64,000 nucleotides of DNA from an uncultured Roseburia sp. (GCA_947088345.1 CAMUGE010000003.1:1-64000), one strand, 5' to 3'. Counted from the first letter of the stretch, positions 16,909 to 25,622 are shown. Numbers and translations: made by a program. Notes: generated by a model from the sequence alone, not told the origin.

Positions 16909-18414
16909 CTACCTCTGTTTTCCTGTTTCTAAAATAAACAGATGAAATTGTTCCTTTTCGCGTATCACAAACTCCTGCAGCAGCTTAAAGCCGCCCTGTA
17001 AGCGCATCTGTTTTTTGATAAAACCGCATTCATTGGAATATAAGATCAAAATCCCACCGCTGGTGAGAACCTCTTTTGATTTTCGGAAAAAATTTTCGTA
17101 AAATTTGTCCGTTTCTTCTTTTGATTTTTGAATGCGAACCGGCATATTTGTGATGATCTCATCGAATGGTTCTGAATGTTTGAAATCAAAATAATCCCTA
17201 TGTATCAGATGAACCAGTTCTCCGGCCGCGGCTGCATTTTCTCTGCCGAATAAAACGGCGTCTCCAAAAATATCCGTTCCGTACAGTTCACCTGCCGGTT
17301 TATAGATATCCCGCTCAATTAACATTGTGCCGACTCCGCAGAACGGATCAAGTACTCTTGCATTTTCTTTCAGGTAAGGCCCGCAAAGGCGCACCAGCAT
17401 GGCCGCAAGCGCGGGGTGAATGGAAGCTGACACCGCATGCTTTCGGTATGCAAAACGCTTCACAGGTATTGCAGACAATTTTAAAAACGGTACAAAACCG
17501 CCCTCTTTTCGCTCCGCCAGCCGTATCTGTACTTCATAGTGATCCGGGGCATTAAACAGCGATCCCCCGGAGAGCATCTGCAGCTCCAGGCAGAATTTTT
17601 TCGTAAATCTTGCAGCGTCGCCGCCCATAAGACGGCTCTTTAAATCAAGTCTGAAATAATACGGCCCATCCGGCGTATGCAGACCATTTAAAAGTTCTAA
17701 TATTCCTGCTTCCCAGACCTCCTTTGCAGCCTCTTTCGGTTCGTCTGCAAGCGGACTGCTGACCGGCAGCGGGAATAAAAGCTCGCGATACGTCCTAAGC
17801 CTTGCAAACGGCATCACACTATTTGTCTGAACCAACACGCCCAGCGGGTGAAGTCTTGCTTTTCTTTTTACGGTTACGGGCAATTCGCTGATTTCGTCCA
17901 AAACAACTTCCCGCTGCTCTTTATTTGCGGTAAGCAGTATTTTTCCGGTATCTGAAAAATCCGTAAATGTATGCAAAAAACCGGCTCCGGCGTCGTCAAC
18001 AAGACGCCTGAGCTCGTTTAATTCCTCGGCGGTATGTTTTTTCTCGTCCTCTTGCGGAACTTCTTTCTGCAGCGCGGCAAATGATCTTTCCAGTTCTTTT
18101 CGGTAGGCCGACATATCCAGATTCTGCATTGCCTTAAGATACGCGCTCTTTACAAAACGTACTGTCTCGTCCCGGTACGCTGTAAACAATGGCTCTGCCG
18201 CCTGCTGCAGCGACAGGTCGCCCAGCAGCAGAGCCGTATTTTTGCGCACTTTCGGATCGCTGTCACAAAGTAGCGCAAAAAACAGCTGCGCCTCTTTTAA
18301 CAGGCCGGCCCGCTGTTCTTGTTCGCACTGTTTTAACGCAGCGCGCATACGGCTTAAATTGGCGCGCACATCTCTTTTGTTTTTTATCTCGTTCAAATAA
18401 TCTTCTATCATCAT
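16909..18414 (-). CDS. HEAT-repeat and THUMP-type RNA methyltransferase fusion
   Basis: The 501-residue protein has a helical HEAT-like N-terminus (about 30-115). A middle part resembles the THUMP/RFM-type domain of N2-guanine methyltransferases. A SAM domain carries LDPFCGVGTMLIE at 355-367 and the base-binding motif NMPV at 423-426, where NPPY or NLPY is usual. This suggests a tRNA or rRNA m2G methylase of the TrmN/RlmL type, but the target is unknown. Two ATGs are adjacent at 18414 and 18411; the second is better spaced from AGAGG. It follows the flavodoxin-like gene by 17 bases and precedes the GGDEF-EAL gene. Confidence 0.8.
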   Translation of the reverse strand: MMIEDYLNEIKNKRDVRANLSRMRAALKQCEQEQRAGLLKEAQLFFALLCDSDPKVRKNTALLLGDLSLQQAAEPLFTAYRDETVRFVKSAYLKAMQNLDMSAYRKELERSFAALQKEVPQEDEKKHTAEELNELRRLVDDAGAGFLHTFTDFSDTGKILLTANKEQREVVLDEISELPVTVKRKARLHPLGVLVQTNSVMPFARLRTYRELLFPLPVSSPLADEPKEAAKEVWEAGILELLNGLHTPDGPYYFRLDLKSRLMGGDAARFTKKFCLELQMLSGGSLFNAPDHYEVQIRLAERKEGGFVPFLKLSAIPVKRFAYRKHAVSASIHPALAAMLVRLCGPYLKENARVLDPFCGVGTMLIERDIYKPAGELYGTDIFGDAVLFGRENAAAAGELVHLIHRDYFDFKHSEPFDEIITNMPVRIQKSKEETDKFYENFFRKSKEVLTSGGILILYSNECGFIKKQMRLQGGFKLLQEFVIREKEQFHLFILETGKQR

Positions 18415-18431
18415 ATCCTCTGTATCGCCTT

Positions 18432-19052
18432 TTATCGGATAAAATTCGTTTTCACTGCCGGCTCACGATCCGGAAATACAATCCCCTGCTTTTTTCCGGC
18501 ATCGATACATTTTAACAGCCATGCCATATTATTCCCGAGCGCGCGCATTGTCTGCATCCCCTCGGCGTCTTTTTTCACTTCCTCCGGGGTATTTCCGTGC
18601 ACCTGGTTCCAGTACTGCGACGAGACAACCGGCATATGGTTTATCGTAAAATACTTATTCATCTGATCAAATGCAGCCGACGCGCCTCCCCTTCTGCAGC
18701 TGACGACTGCCGCGCCCGGTTTCCCCACATATAGACTGCTCTTACCGTAAAAAGCGCGATCCAAAAACGACGTTGCTGCGCCTGACGCAGACGCATAATG
18801 CACGGGCGTACCAAACACAAATCCGTCCGCCCCCTTTGCCTTTTCCACAAATGCATTTACGGTATCATCCACAAAACATCTGCCACTCGAAAGACATGCG
18901 CCGCAGCCGATGCAGCCGGCCACCGGCTGACTGCCCACCTGAAAAATTTCTGTCTCTATGCCGCTTTGGCGCAGCGCGCCCTCTACCTCGCAAAGCGCGG
19001 TGTAAGTACATCCGTTCGATCTCGGACTGCCGTTTACTAAGATAACTTTCAT
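18432..19052 (-). CDS. Flavodoxin-like NAD(P)H-dependent FMN reductase
   Basis: The 206-residue protein belongs to the NADPH-dependent FMN reductase/iron-sulfur flavoprotein family. The FMN phosphate loop GSPRSNGCTYTAL is near residue 8. The motif CIGCGACLSSGRC near 47 could hold a cluster or a disulfide. The segment FGTPVHYASASGAATSFLDR near 80 binds the flavin ring. The substrate is unknown. GAGGGG lies 9 bases before ATG. It is the first gene of the HEAT-methyltransferase/GGDEF-EAL run, 56 bases after the small membrane gene. Confidence 0.88.
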   Translation of the reverse strand: MKVILVNGSPRSNGCTYTALCEVEGALRQSGIETEIFQVGSQPVAGCIGCGACLSSGRCFVDDTVNAFVEKAKGADGFVFGTPVHYASASGAATSFLDRAFYGKSSLYVGKPGAAVVSCRRGGASAAFDQMNKYFTINHMPVVSSQYWNQVHGNTPEEVKKDAEGMQTMRALGNNMAWLLKCIDAGKKQGIVFPDREPAVKTNFIR

Positions 19053-19108
19053 ATGTCCGTTCCCCTCTTTGTATCCCTTTTCTTAAATCTATGACAGTAT
19101 CGCCGTAT

Positions 19109-19381
19109 TCATTCGGAACTTCTCTTCTCTTTTTCCCATGTTTTAAAATAGTCGCTGCCCATATACCCAATACACCAGACAGCGCCGGCAAGCGACAGAT
19201 AGAGAAACATTTCAATCAACGCCAGCAAAATCGTGCCAACCGTAAATTCTCCCGCAAAAAAAGCGTCAAACAATCCTCTGACCGGTTTTGTCAGAATCAT
19301 ATAGGCGCCTACATAACACCATCCGAGTATGCCAAGCAGATAACAAAGCATAGCCGCTGCCGTTTTCCATGAAAATTTCAT
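19109..19381 (-). CDS. Small two-helix membrane protein
   Basis: The 90-residue hypothetical protein has two hydrophobic segments at about 8-30 and 45-72, then a charged tail (FKTWEKEKRSSE). GGAGG is 7 bases before ATG, and the gene starts 2 bases after the nrdG stop, so it is probably translated with nrdG. No family is recognised. Confidence 0.7.
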   Translation of the reverse strand: MKFSWKTAAAMLCYLLGILGWCYVGAYMILTKPVRGLFDAFFAGEFTVGTILLALIEMFLYLSLAGAVWCIGYMGSDYFKTWEKEKRSSE

Positions 19382-19383
19382 GC

Positions 19384-19923
19384 TTACTCCTCCTTTTGCC
19401 GCTCATCAAATAAGTCTGCAATCACGCCGTAATCTCTGTATTGTTTCAGATCTATCACGCGCTGGTTTCCCGAACCTTTGAATTTTAGCGCGACAGAGTG
19501 CATATCTTCTATATAGGGGCCATCCACCAGCACATCCAGATAAGACAAAAATTCTTCGGTATCTTCTGTATAGCGCCTGCCGCCTGCCACAAGATCCTGA
19601 TCCAGCAGATAGCCTGTGTACGCCCAGATGTCTTTGCCCGGACACTGCGCGCGCACTCTCCTGACAAACGGAAGAAGCGCAGCCTGATTCTCCGGCTCAA
19701 ACGGATCGCCGCCCAGAAGCGTAATCCCTCTGATATAGTCCGGCTGTAAAGATGCAATCAGAGCATCCTCCACTTCTTTTGTAAACGGTTCCCCGTAAGA
19801 AAAGGCCCACGTCTCCGGCTGAAAACAACCCTTGCAGTGGTTTCTGCATCCGGAGACAAACAGTACGGTTCGGACACCGATTCCGTTCGCAATATCACAA
19901 TATTTCACCGCAGAATAATTCAT
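19384..19923 (-). CDS. nrdG: Anaerobic ribonucleotide reductase activating protein
   Basis: The 179-residue radical-SAM activase generates the glycyl radical on NrdD during anaerobic growth. The cluster motif is CRNHCKGC near residue 26, followed by FQPETW. LLGGDPFEPEN near 68 is the SAM-site region. Length is usual. The gene has a very good promoter (19961-19989). NrdD, its substrate, is not next to it in this window, which is less common than the nrdDG pair. Confidence 0.93.
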   Translation of the reverse strand: MNYSAVKYCDIANGIGVRTVLFVSGCRNHCKGCFQPETWAFSYGEPFTKEVEDALIASLQPDYIRGITLLGGDPFEPENQAALLPFVRRVRAQCPGKDIWAYTGYLLDQDLVAGGRRYTEDTEEFLSYLDVLVDGPYIEDMHSVALKFKGSGNQRVIDLKQYRDYGVIADLFDERQKEE

Positions 19924-19960
19924 CCGGACTACCGCCTTTCACCCTGCTTTTTTTACCTTT

Positions 19961-19989
19961 ATTATAATAAGGCATCCTGTAAATGTCAA
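19961..19989 (-). promoter_or_regulatory. Promoter for nrdG
   Basis: On the minus strand TTGACA, 17 bases, TATAAT: a full consensus match. The start point would be about 30 bases before the nrdG ATG. No NrdR-type paired box was recognised. Confidence 0.88.
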
Positions 19990-20018
19990 CTGAGACGTCC
20001 TGTAAATTCAAAAAATTG

Positions 20019-20047
20019 TTGCCGGAGACGGCAAATTATGCTAGAAT
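20019..20047 (+). promoter_or_regulatory. Promoter with inverted repeat for the alanine symporter
   Basis: TTGCCG, 17 bases, TAGAAT. The -35 is one arm of the inverted repeat TTGCCG-GAGA-CGGCAA (20019-20034), which could be an operator. Divergent from the nrdG promoter, with 29 bases between the two -35 boxes. Confidence 0.65.
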
Positions 20048-20111
20048 ATGCACATATTTGTGCACCTTTGCGACAAAACATTTTAATTTTCATTTTGAGG
20101 AGAGGATAGTT

Positions 20112-21605
20112 ATGATTGATCTGATTACCAATGTAAACGGTTTTATCAACGGCATTGTCTGGGGCCCGGTCGGGCTCTGCCTTCTGTTTATCGCAGGATT
20201 TCTGATGACAACGCGCACAAAGTTTTTCCAGATCGGCCATTTTAAACACTGGATGAAACAAACAATCGGCGCGATTTTTTCCAACCGCCATATCACTGCT
20301 CACACGGGAAAACAGGATCGAAGCATCAGCCAGTTTCAGAGTCTTTGTACGGCGCTTGCCGCAACAGTCGGAACCGGCAATATTGTCGGCGTGGCCGGCG
20401 CAATTATAAGCGGAGGGCCGGGCGCCGTCTTTTGGATGTGGGTGATGGCATTTTTCGGTATGATGACAAACTACTCCGAGAATGTCCTCGGTATCTTCTA
20501 TCGACGCAAAAATTCACTCGGCGAGTGGAGCGGCGGGGCGATGTACTACCTGCGCGACGGACTTGGCGCAAAACGGGGCTGTAAAAAGATCGGCGCGGCG
20601 CTTGCCGTACTGTTCAGCTGTTTTTGCATTCTTGCATCATTTGGCATCGGGAATATGAGCCAGGTCAACTCAATCGCAGGAAATATGAACGCAGCTTTCC
20701 ATATTCCCAACTGGATCACCGGAATCGGACTTGTGCTCTTAAGCGCACTTGTCATTTTAGGCGGATTAAAGCGTGTTGCCGCCGTTACCGAAAAACTGGT
20801 GCCGACCATGGTCGTGCTCTACATAATCGGCGGATTTGTCATTATTTTCGGACATATCGCAGCCGTACCCGCAGCATTTGCCGCTATCTTTAGAGGCGCG
20901 TTCGGCTTTCAGGCAGTCGGCGGCGGAATCGTCGGATACGGCATTAAAACGGCGCTTACGCTGGGCTTTAAACGCGGTGCGTTTTCTAACGAGGCGGGTC
21001 TTGGCTCCTCCGTTATGGTTCACTCCAATTCCAATGTAAAAGAGCCGGTTCAGCAGGGCATGTGGGGCGTTTTTGAGGTATTTATGGATACCATCGTCGT
21101 ATGTACGATGACATCGTTGATTATCCTCACTTCCGGCGCCGTGAATTTAGAGAACGGTACCATGATCAGCACGGCTGAAAATTCAACGCTCGTTGGCGAG
21201 GCGTTCGGAAATATGTTCGGCCCGATCGGCCCCATGTTTATCGCCGTCTCAATCCTGCTCTTTGCCTACTCCACTACACTTGGATGGAGCCATTACGGAA
21301 GCAAGGCGTTTGAATACCTGTTTGGAACAAAAGCCACGATCTTCTATAAGATTGTGTTCGTAATTATGATCTTCTTTGGCGCCACTATGAATCTGGAACT
21401 TGCATGGAATTTGTCTGATACCTTTAACGGTCTTATGATGATACCGAACCTGATCGGCGTTCTGGCTCTGAGCGGCACCGTTGCAAAAATCACGAAAAAC
21501 TATATGGCGCGTACTTTCCACGGTTCCAAAGAAACGCCGATGTATTCCGCCTTTGATGACGTTCAGGCCGCACAGCTGGCCGATACGAAACGGAGAAAAG
21601 ACTGA
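20112..21605 (+). CDS. Alanine/glycine:cation symporter (AGCS family)
   Basis: The 497-residue inner-membrane transporter moves alanine or glycine with Na+ or H+. Family signatures are visible: SQFQSLCTALAATVGTGNIVGVAGAI near residue 70-95, GGPGAVFWMWV, and GGAMYYLRDGLG near 140. KRGAFSNEAGLGSS is near 290. About 11 hydrophobic helices are apparent. The frame is open from 19983, but ATG 20112 is chosen because GAGGAGAGG lies just upstream and the product then starts at the normal family position. Its stop overlaps the ATG of the HAD gene by one base (TGATG). Confidence 0.93.
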   Translation: MIDLITNVNGFINGIVWGPVGLCLLFIAGFLMTTRTKFFQIGHFKHWMKQTIGAIFSNRHITAHTGKQDRSISQFQSLCTALAATVGTGNIVGVAGAIISGGPGAVFWMWVMAFFGMMTNYSENVLGIFYRRKNSLGEWSGGAMYYLRDGLGAKRGCKKIGAALAVLFSCFCILASFGIGNMSQVNSIAGNMNAAFHIPNWITGIGLVLLSALVILGGLKRVAAVTEKLVPTMVVLYIIGGFVIIFGHIAAVPAAFAAIFRGAFGFQAVGGGIVGYGIKTALTLGFKRGAFSNEAGLGSSVMVHSNSNVKEPVQQGMWGVFEVFMDTIVVCTMTSLIILTSGAVNLENGTMISTAENSTLVGEAFGNMFGPIGPMFIAVSILLFAYSTTLGWSHYGSKAFEYLFGTKATIFYKIVFVIMIFFGATMNLELAWNLSDTFNGLMMIPNLIGVLALSGTVAKITKNYMARTFHGSKETPMYSAFDDVQAAQLADTKRRKD

Positions 21606-22399
21606 TGCGAAAAATAGCATTTTTTGATATTGACAATACGCTTACGTCTGAAACAGACGGCTCTGTACCGGAGAGCGCGGTTCTTGCCATACGCAAAGCA
21701 AGGGAAAACGGGCATCTGATGTTTTTAAATACGGGACGCTGTTATCAGAATATTGAACAGCGCTTCCGCGACGTCGGATTTGACGGTTATGTCTGCGGCT
21801 GCGGTACAAACGTTTACTGTGACGGAAAAAGTATCTTTTATCTGGAACAGACGCATGAGGTAACGATGCAGATCCTGAATATCGGAAAGGCAGCTGATGT
21901 GGATCTTTTGTTTGAATCGAAAAACTATGTGTGTTTTGATCTGACAAGACCGCTCCATCATCTGCAGGCCATCCGGCAGTACCATGAGTTTGTCGCGCGC
22001 GGCTACGATATGCCGATGGATTTCGAACGTTCGGATTTCACCTGTGATAAATTTGTCATCTGGTTCCACGAGCAAAACCAGCTGAAACAATTTCGCAGAG
22101 TCAGCGACAAATGGTTTCAGTGCATCGACAGAAACGGAACGTTTCGTGAATTTATCCCCTACGGATGCTCAAAAGCAACCGGGCTTCAGATGGTCCTTGA
22201 TTACTACGGAATTGCAAAAGAAAACGCTTATGCGTTTGGAGACAGCAACAATGATCTGCCGATGCTTTCTTACCTGACAAACAGTATCGGCATGGGAAAC
22301 GCGGCGCCGCCCTCTCTGCTTCAGAAGGTATCATATGTCACCGAGCGGGCCAGCAGAGACGGCATTTATCTTGCCTTAAAACATTTTGATTTTATTTGA
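21605..22399 (+). CDS. Cof-type HAD phosphatase
   Basis: The 264-residue haloacid-dehalogenase phosphatase has the nucleophile motif FFDIDNTLT near residue 8, a Cof-type (C2) cap, and the late motif AFGDSNNDLPML near 215. Members hydrolyse small sugar phosphates or cofactors; the substrate here is unknown. Translation is coupled to the symporter through a TGATG overlap. Its 3' end overlaps the convergent methyltransferase gene by 8 bases. Confidence 0.9.
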   Translation: MRKIAFFDIDNTLTSETDGSVPESAVLAIRKARENGHLMFLNTGRCYQNIEQRFRDVGFDGYVCGCGTNVYCDGKSIFYLEQTHEVTMQILNIGKAADVDLLFESKNYVCFDLTRPLHHLQAIRQYHEFVARGYDMPMDFERSDFTCDKFVIWFHEQNQLKQFRRVSDKWFQCIDRNGTFREFIPYGCSKATGLQMVLDYYGIAKENAYAFGDSNNDLPMLSYLTNSIGMGNAAPPSLLQKVSYVTERASRDGIYLALKHFDFI

Positions 22400-23171
22400 T
22401 CAGAATATCTACCGTGTGCGCGCCTGCGCCCAACAGTTCCGGCCTTTCGCAGGTTGCAAGGTGATAAGACAGAAACGATTCGAACATCTCGTCATCCATC
22501 TTTCGCAGGGTCTGCCTCATATAATTCGCAGGCCCGTCCGCGGAGATTGTTTTTTCTCTTTTTAATCCGACGTCGTCGCTTAATCTGTGGATGTCCTCCA
22601 GCCTTACATAATCGTACAAATCTTTCGGCCGGCTGACACAGTGAAAATCTTTTGTAAGCCGTCCCTCGCTGTTGCAGCGCGCCAGATTTTTTTCCCGAAA
22701 AGCATAGGTAAGAACCGCATACTCATTCATACAGTACGCGGCAAATATCGCGCCTCCGGTCTTTGTGACGCGCTTTGCTTCCGCAAGCGCTTTTCGTTTG
22801 TCCTCGAATGTAAATAAATGATACAGCGGTCCAAACAACAGCGTAAGATCAAATTGCTCGTCCAAAAATTTGGACAAATTTAACGCGTTGCCCTGCCTTG
22901 CTTTTACGCTGCTTCCCTTTGCTTTTAAACGCCCAAGGTTATGCCTTACCAGTTCTACCGCCGTTACGTCATAGCCCTCGTTGGCGAGAGGTATGCTGTA
23001 GCGGCCCGTACCGGCCCCAATATCTATAATTTTTATCTGCTCTTTTGGGCCGAGCCGATTCAGATAGCGGTGAATATATTCCATCGAAGTGAGAAATTCA
23101 ACCTGCCCGTGCCTCGAATCCAGGCGTTTCTCCTCGTTAAATTTGTTATAATACTGTTCCAGTTCCGTCAA
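22392..23171 (-). CDS. Class I SAM-dependent methyltransferase
   Basis: The 259-residue methyltransferase has the SAM motif IIDIGAGTGRYSIPLA near residue 50, followed by VTAVELVRHNL and LTLLFGPLYHL near 110. The substrate cannot be told. The start is TTG at 23171, with GAGGGG 7 bases upstream, inside the end of the preceding HAD gene (26-base overlap). It runs into the convergent Cof-type gene at its 3' end. Confidence 0.87.
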   Translation of the reverse strand: MTELEQYYNKFNEEKRLDSRHGQVEFLTSMEYIHRYLNRLGPKEQIKIIDIGAGTGRYSIPLANEGYDVTAVELVRHNLGRLKAKGSSVKARQGNALNLSKFLDEQFDLTLLFGPLYHLFTFEDKRKALAEAKRVTKTGGAIFAAYCMNEYAVLTYAFREKNLARCNSEGRLTKDFHCVSRPKDLYDYVRLEDIHRLSDDVGLKREKTISADGPANYMRQTLRKMDDEMFESFLSYHLATCERPELLGAGAHTVDILIK

Positions 23172-23838
23172 CTTTTTTCCCCTCGTCCGCTGTATTTAAC
23201 AGAATCTTCGCGATGTCCTGCACATTCTTTGCAATATAATCCGCTTTGGCCTGTTTTAGCTCCTCCTTGCTTCCATATCCAAACAGCACGCCAAGAGAAT
23301 CGATACCCGTTTTTTTCGCACCCCAGATATCGTGCTCTCGGTCGCCAACCATAATCACAGAAGAACGGTCTGTCACATGCAGCGATTCCAGCGCATATAA
23401 GATTACTTCATCCTTTTTTGTCCTCGTCCCGTCCATCTTCGCTCCGGCCGTCACTTCAAAATAAGAATCCAGCGCATAATGATTCAGTATCTGTTTTGCA
23501 TACGCCTCCGGTTTGGAAGTCGCAAGCGCCAGGCGTCTTTTTGCATTGCGAAGCTCTGTCAGCATCTGCGCAATGCCGTCATATACCATATTTTCAAAGA
23601 TACCCTTTTCGGCATAATATTCGCGGTAATATGCGACTGCTTCCCGTGCCTGCCCGCTGGAAAATCCGTAATATTTTTCAAAAGATTCGCAAAGAGGCGG
23701 ACCGATAAACCGATATAACTGCCGCCTGTCCGGCGCTTCAATTCCAAATTTCTTCAGCGCATAACATACGGAATTGGTAATTCCCTCTCCCGGATCGGTC
23801 AATGTACCGTCCAGATCAAATAAAATAACTTCGTACAT
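23146..23838 (-). CDS. HAD phosphatase, phosphoglycolate-phosphatase-like
   Basis: The 230-residue HAD hydrolase has the nucleophile FDLDGTLTDPGEGI at residue 7, LALATSKPEAYA near 100, KKDEVI near 143 and VGDREHDIWGAKKTGI near 160. A helical C1 cap spans about 20-85. Related proteins are annotated Gph or pyrophosphatase PpaX-like; the substrate is not certain. It overlaps the methyltransferase gene by 26 bases and follows the GNAT gene by 6 bases, so the three form an operon. Confidence 0.9.
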   Translation of the reverse strand: MYEVILFDLDGTLTDPGEGITNSVCYALKKFGIEAPDRRQLYRFIGPPLCESFEKYYGFSSGQAREAVAYYREYYAEKGIFENMVYDGIAQMLTELRNAKRRLALATSKPEAYAKQILNHYALDSYFEVTAGAKMDGTRTKKDEVILYALESLHVTDRSSVIMVGDREHDIWGAKKTGIDSLGVLFGYGSKEELKQAKADYIAKNVQDIAKILLNTADEGKKVDGTGTVL

Positions 23839-23844
23839 AAGCCC

Positions 23845-24786
23845 TCACAATTTTTTTTCGTATTTTAACATAACTCTCTGATCCAGCACAAGCTCTTTTT
23901 CCAATACAAAACCGAGCTTTTGCGCAAGTCGGACCGATCGCTCATTTCCCGGTTCAATGACGCAGCAAATATGCGAAACCCCGAGTTCCTCTTTCGCATA
24001 CGATAAAATCTCTGTACACACCTCCGCTGCATATCCCTGGTTCTGCCAGGGGACGCCGATGGCATAACCCAGTTCCATCTCCCCGTCCAAGTCTTCTCTG
24101 CACTCCAATCCGGCTCGTCCAATCAGCTTTCCGGTATCTTTTTGCCTGACAATCCACATGCCAAACCCGTAAAAACAGTACATATTTTCAATATACGCTC
24201 TCTGGTATTCTTTCTCTTTCTCATATTCATAGAGCGGCTCAATATAATCCGTCATACCCTCGCCCGCATACAGCGAAAAAAGATCGGGCAGCCATTCCAT
24301 TGAAAATTCCTGCACGATGCAGCGCTTCGTCTCTAAAATCTTCCAGGGCAGACGATGATGTCTGGCATAGATGCGTTCCAGATAAACCGGACCAATTTCA
24401 TCAAACCCCTCCGCATACAGATCAGCACTCAGCGCTTTCCCGTCTTCACCAAAAAAAGCGTTTCGCCCCGGTTCAAGATAGGCGACGGCCGCGATATCAT
24501 ATGTGTTTGCAAGTTCCAGACAGCATGACTCGGCTGTGACAATCAGCGTTTCCTGCGGCGGATACTGTAAAAAATCATCCGGGAATGATTCCGCCGGCTT
24601 TTTTATTATTTTTGCCCCGCTAACCTCACTGTCAAAATATCCGTATAGATACAGGCATGTATCCGGTAAGACCTCAAAGGTGCGGAATGCATTCTCCTTA
24701 TCCGAAAAATTCTGCTCCAAAAGCCGCTCCTGTGACTTTGGCAGCCCGACTGCCAGAATATATTTTAGTTTCCCGTACTCTCCCAT
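23845..24786 (-). CDS. GNAT acetyltransferase with degenerate HAD-like N-terminus
   Basis: The 313-residue protein has two parts. Residues 1-135 resemble the C-terminal half of a HAD domain (ETLIVTAESCCLELANTYDI followed by VAYLEP) without a nucleophile motif. Residues 150-313 are a RimJ/RimL-type N-acetyltransferase with ELGYAIGVPWQNQGYAAEV and the helix NERSVRLAQKLGFVLEK. The likely role is acetylation of a small molecule or protein N-terminus, substrate unknown. First gene of the HAD/methyltransferase operon, with a promoter at 24830-24858. Confidence 0.82.
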   Translation of the reverse strand: MGEYGKLKYILAVGLPKSQERLLEQNFSDKENAFRTFEVLPDTCLYLYGYFDSEVSGAKIIKKPAESFPDDFLQYPPQETLIVTAESCCLELANTYDIAAVAYLEPGRNAFFGEDGKALSADLYAEGFDEIGPVYLERIYARHHRLPWKILETKRCIVQEFSMEWLPDLFSLYAGEGMTDYIEPLYEYEKEKEYQRAYIENMYCFYGFGMWIVRQKDTGKLIGRAGLECREDLDGEMELGYAIGVPWQNQGYAAEVCTEILSYAKEELGVSHICCVIEPGNERSVRLAQKLGFVLEKELVLDQRVMLKYEKKL

Positions 24787-24829
24787 CGTTACCGCATACC
24801 GCCTTTTTGTTTCTGTTCAAATCAGTACC

Positions 24830-24858
24830 ACGATAGCACGGCGGTTGTTCTTTGTCAA
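24830..24858 (-). promoter_or_regulatory. Promoter for the GNAT operon
   Basis: On the minus strand TTGACA, 17 bases, TATCGT. It is 43 bases before the GNAT ATG and divergent from the cyclophilin promoter. Confidence 0.65.
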
Positions 24859-24925
24859 TCTTGTGATAACGATGCACGCCCCTGCCGCTCTTATCATTTT
24901 TCAGACGATTCGACCTTAATTTGTC

Positions 24926-24954
24926 TTTACTATCGTGCCGTTTTCCGTTAGAAT
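24926..24954 (+). promoter_or_regulatory. Promoter for the cyclophilin gene
   Basis: TTTACT, 17 bases, TAGAAT. The start point would lie near 24961, giving a 5' leader of about 50 bases that contains the palindrome at 24986-25004. Confidence 0.55.
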
Positions 24955-24985
24955 ATAGAAAAACAGGATCTCCGGTATCAAAAAA

Positions 24986-25004
24986 TTTTCCGGAATCCGG
25001 AAAA
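24986..25004 (+). repeat. Perfect palindrome abutting the cyclophilin ribosome site
   Basis: TTTTCCGGA and TCCGGAAAA are perfect inverted repeats separated by one A. As RNA it folds with 7 pairs and a 5-base loop. It ends at the base before the ribosome site GAGGA (25005-25009), so it may bind a regulator or tune translation. Confidence 0.6.
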
Positions 25005-25013
25005 GAGGAATAT

Positions 25014-25532
25014 ATGACAAACCCGGTTGTAACAATTACACTCAAAGACGGCGGCGCGATCAAAGCGGAACTCTATCCCGAAATCGCCCCCAACACCGTA
25101 AAAAATTTCATCAGCCTGATTCAGAAGAAATTTTACGACGGACTGATTTTTCACCGCGTCATCAAAGGCTTTATGATTCAGGGCGGCTGCCCGGACGGCA
25201 ACGGAATGGGCGGACCAGGATACGGCATCAAAGGCGAATTTGCACAAAACGGTTTTACAAATGATTTAAAACACACTGCAGGCGTATTGTCCATGGCAAG
25301 AGCGGCTCATCCCGATTCCGCAGGTTCACAGTTTTTTATTATGCACAAGACCAGCCCGCATTTAGACGGCCAGTATGCGGCGTTTGGGAAAGTAACCGAA
25401 GGGTTGGATTTGGTGAATAAGATTGCTGAAACAGCGACTGATTATGCGGACAGGCCTCTTGAAAATCAGGTGATGGAAAGCGTGACGGTTGATACGTTCG
25501 GAGTGGAATATCCGGAACCGGAGCGGTGCTAA
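25014..25532 (+). CDS. Cyclophilin-type peptidyl-prolyl cis-trans isomerase
   Basis: The 172-residue cytosolic cyclophilin isomerises peptidyl-prolyl bonds. Active-site features are visible: FHRVIKGFMIQGG near residue 45, SMARAAHPDSAGSQFFI near 97 and LDGQYAAFGKV near 122. The frame is open from 24921, but ATG 25014 has GAGGA 4 bases upstream and gives the usual N-terminus. It is monocistronic, with a terminator hairpin that overlaps the stop codon. No signal peptide. Confidence 0.95.
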   Translation: MTNPVVTITLKDGGAIKAELYPEIAPNTVKNFISLIQKKFYDGLIFHRVIKGFMIQGGCPDGNGMGGPGYGIKGEFAQNGFTNDLKHTAGVLSMARAAHPDSAGSQFFIMHKTSPHLDGQYAAFGKVTEGLDLVNKIAETATDYADRPLENQVMESVTVDTFGVEYPEPERC

Positions 25533-25554
25533 TGCACCGCTCCGCGCCGTTTTG
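25520..25554 (+). terminator. Terminator hairpin overlapping the cyclophilin stop codon
   Basis: GGAGCGGTGC (25520-25529) pairs perfectly with GCACCGCTCC (25534-25543); the loop TAAT holds the stop codon. GCGCCGTTTTGT follows, a weak T-run. The last codons of the gene are therefore part of the stem. Confidence 0.65.
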
Positions 25555-25622
25555 TCTCAACATATTCAAATAAAATGCGCATGTACCATCCTAATACATA
25601 AACGGCTTGCCACAAGGGAACG

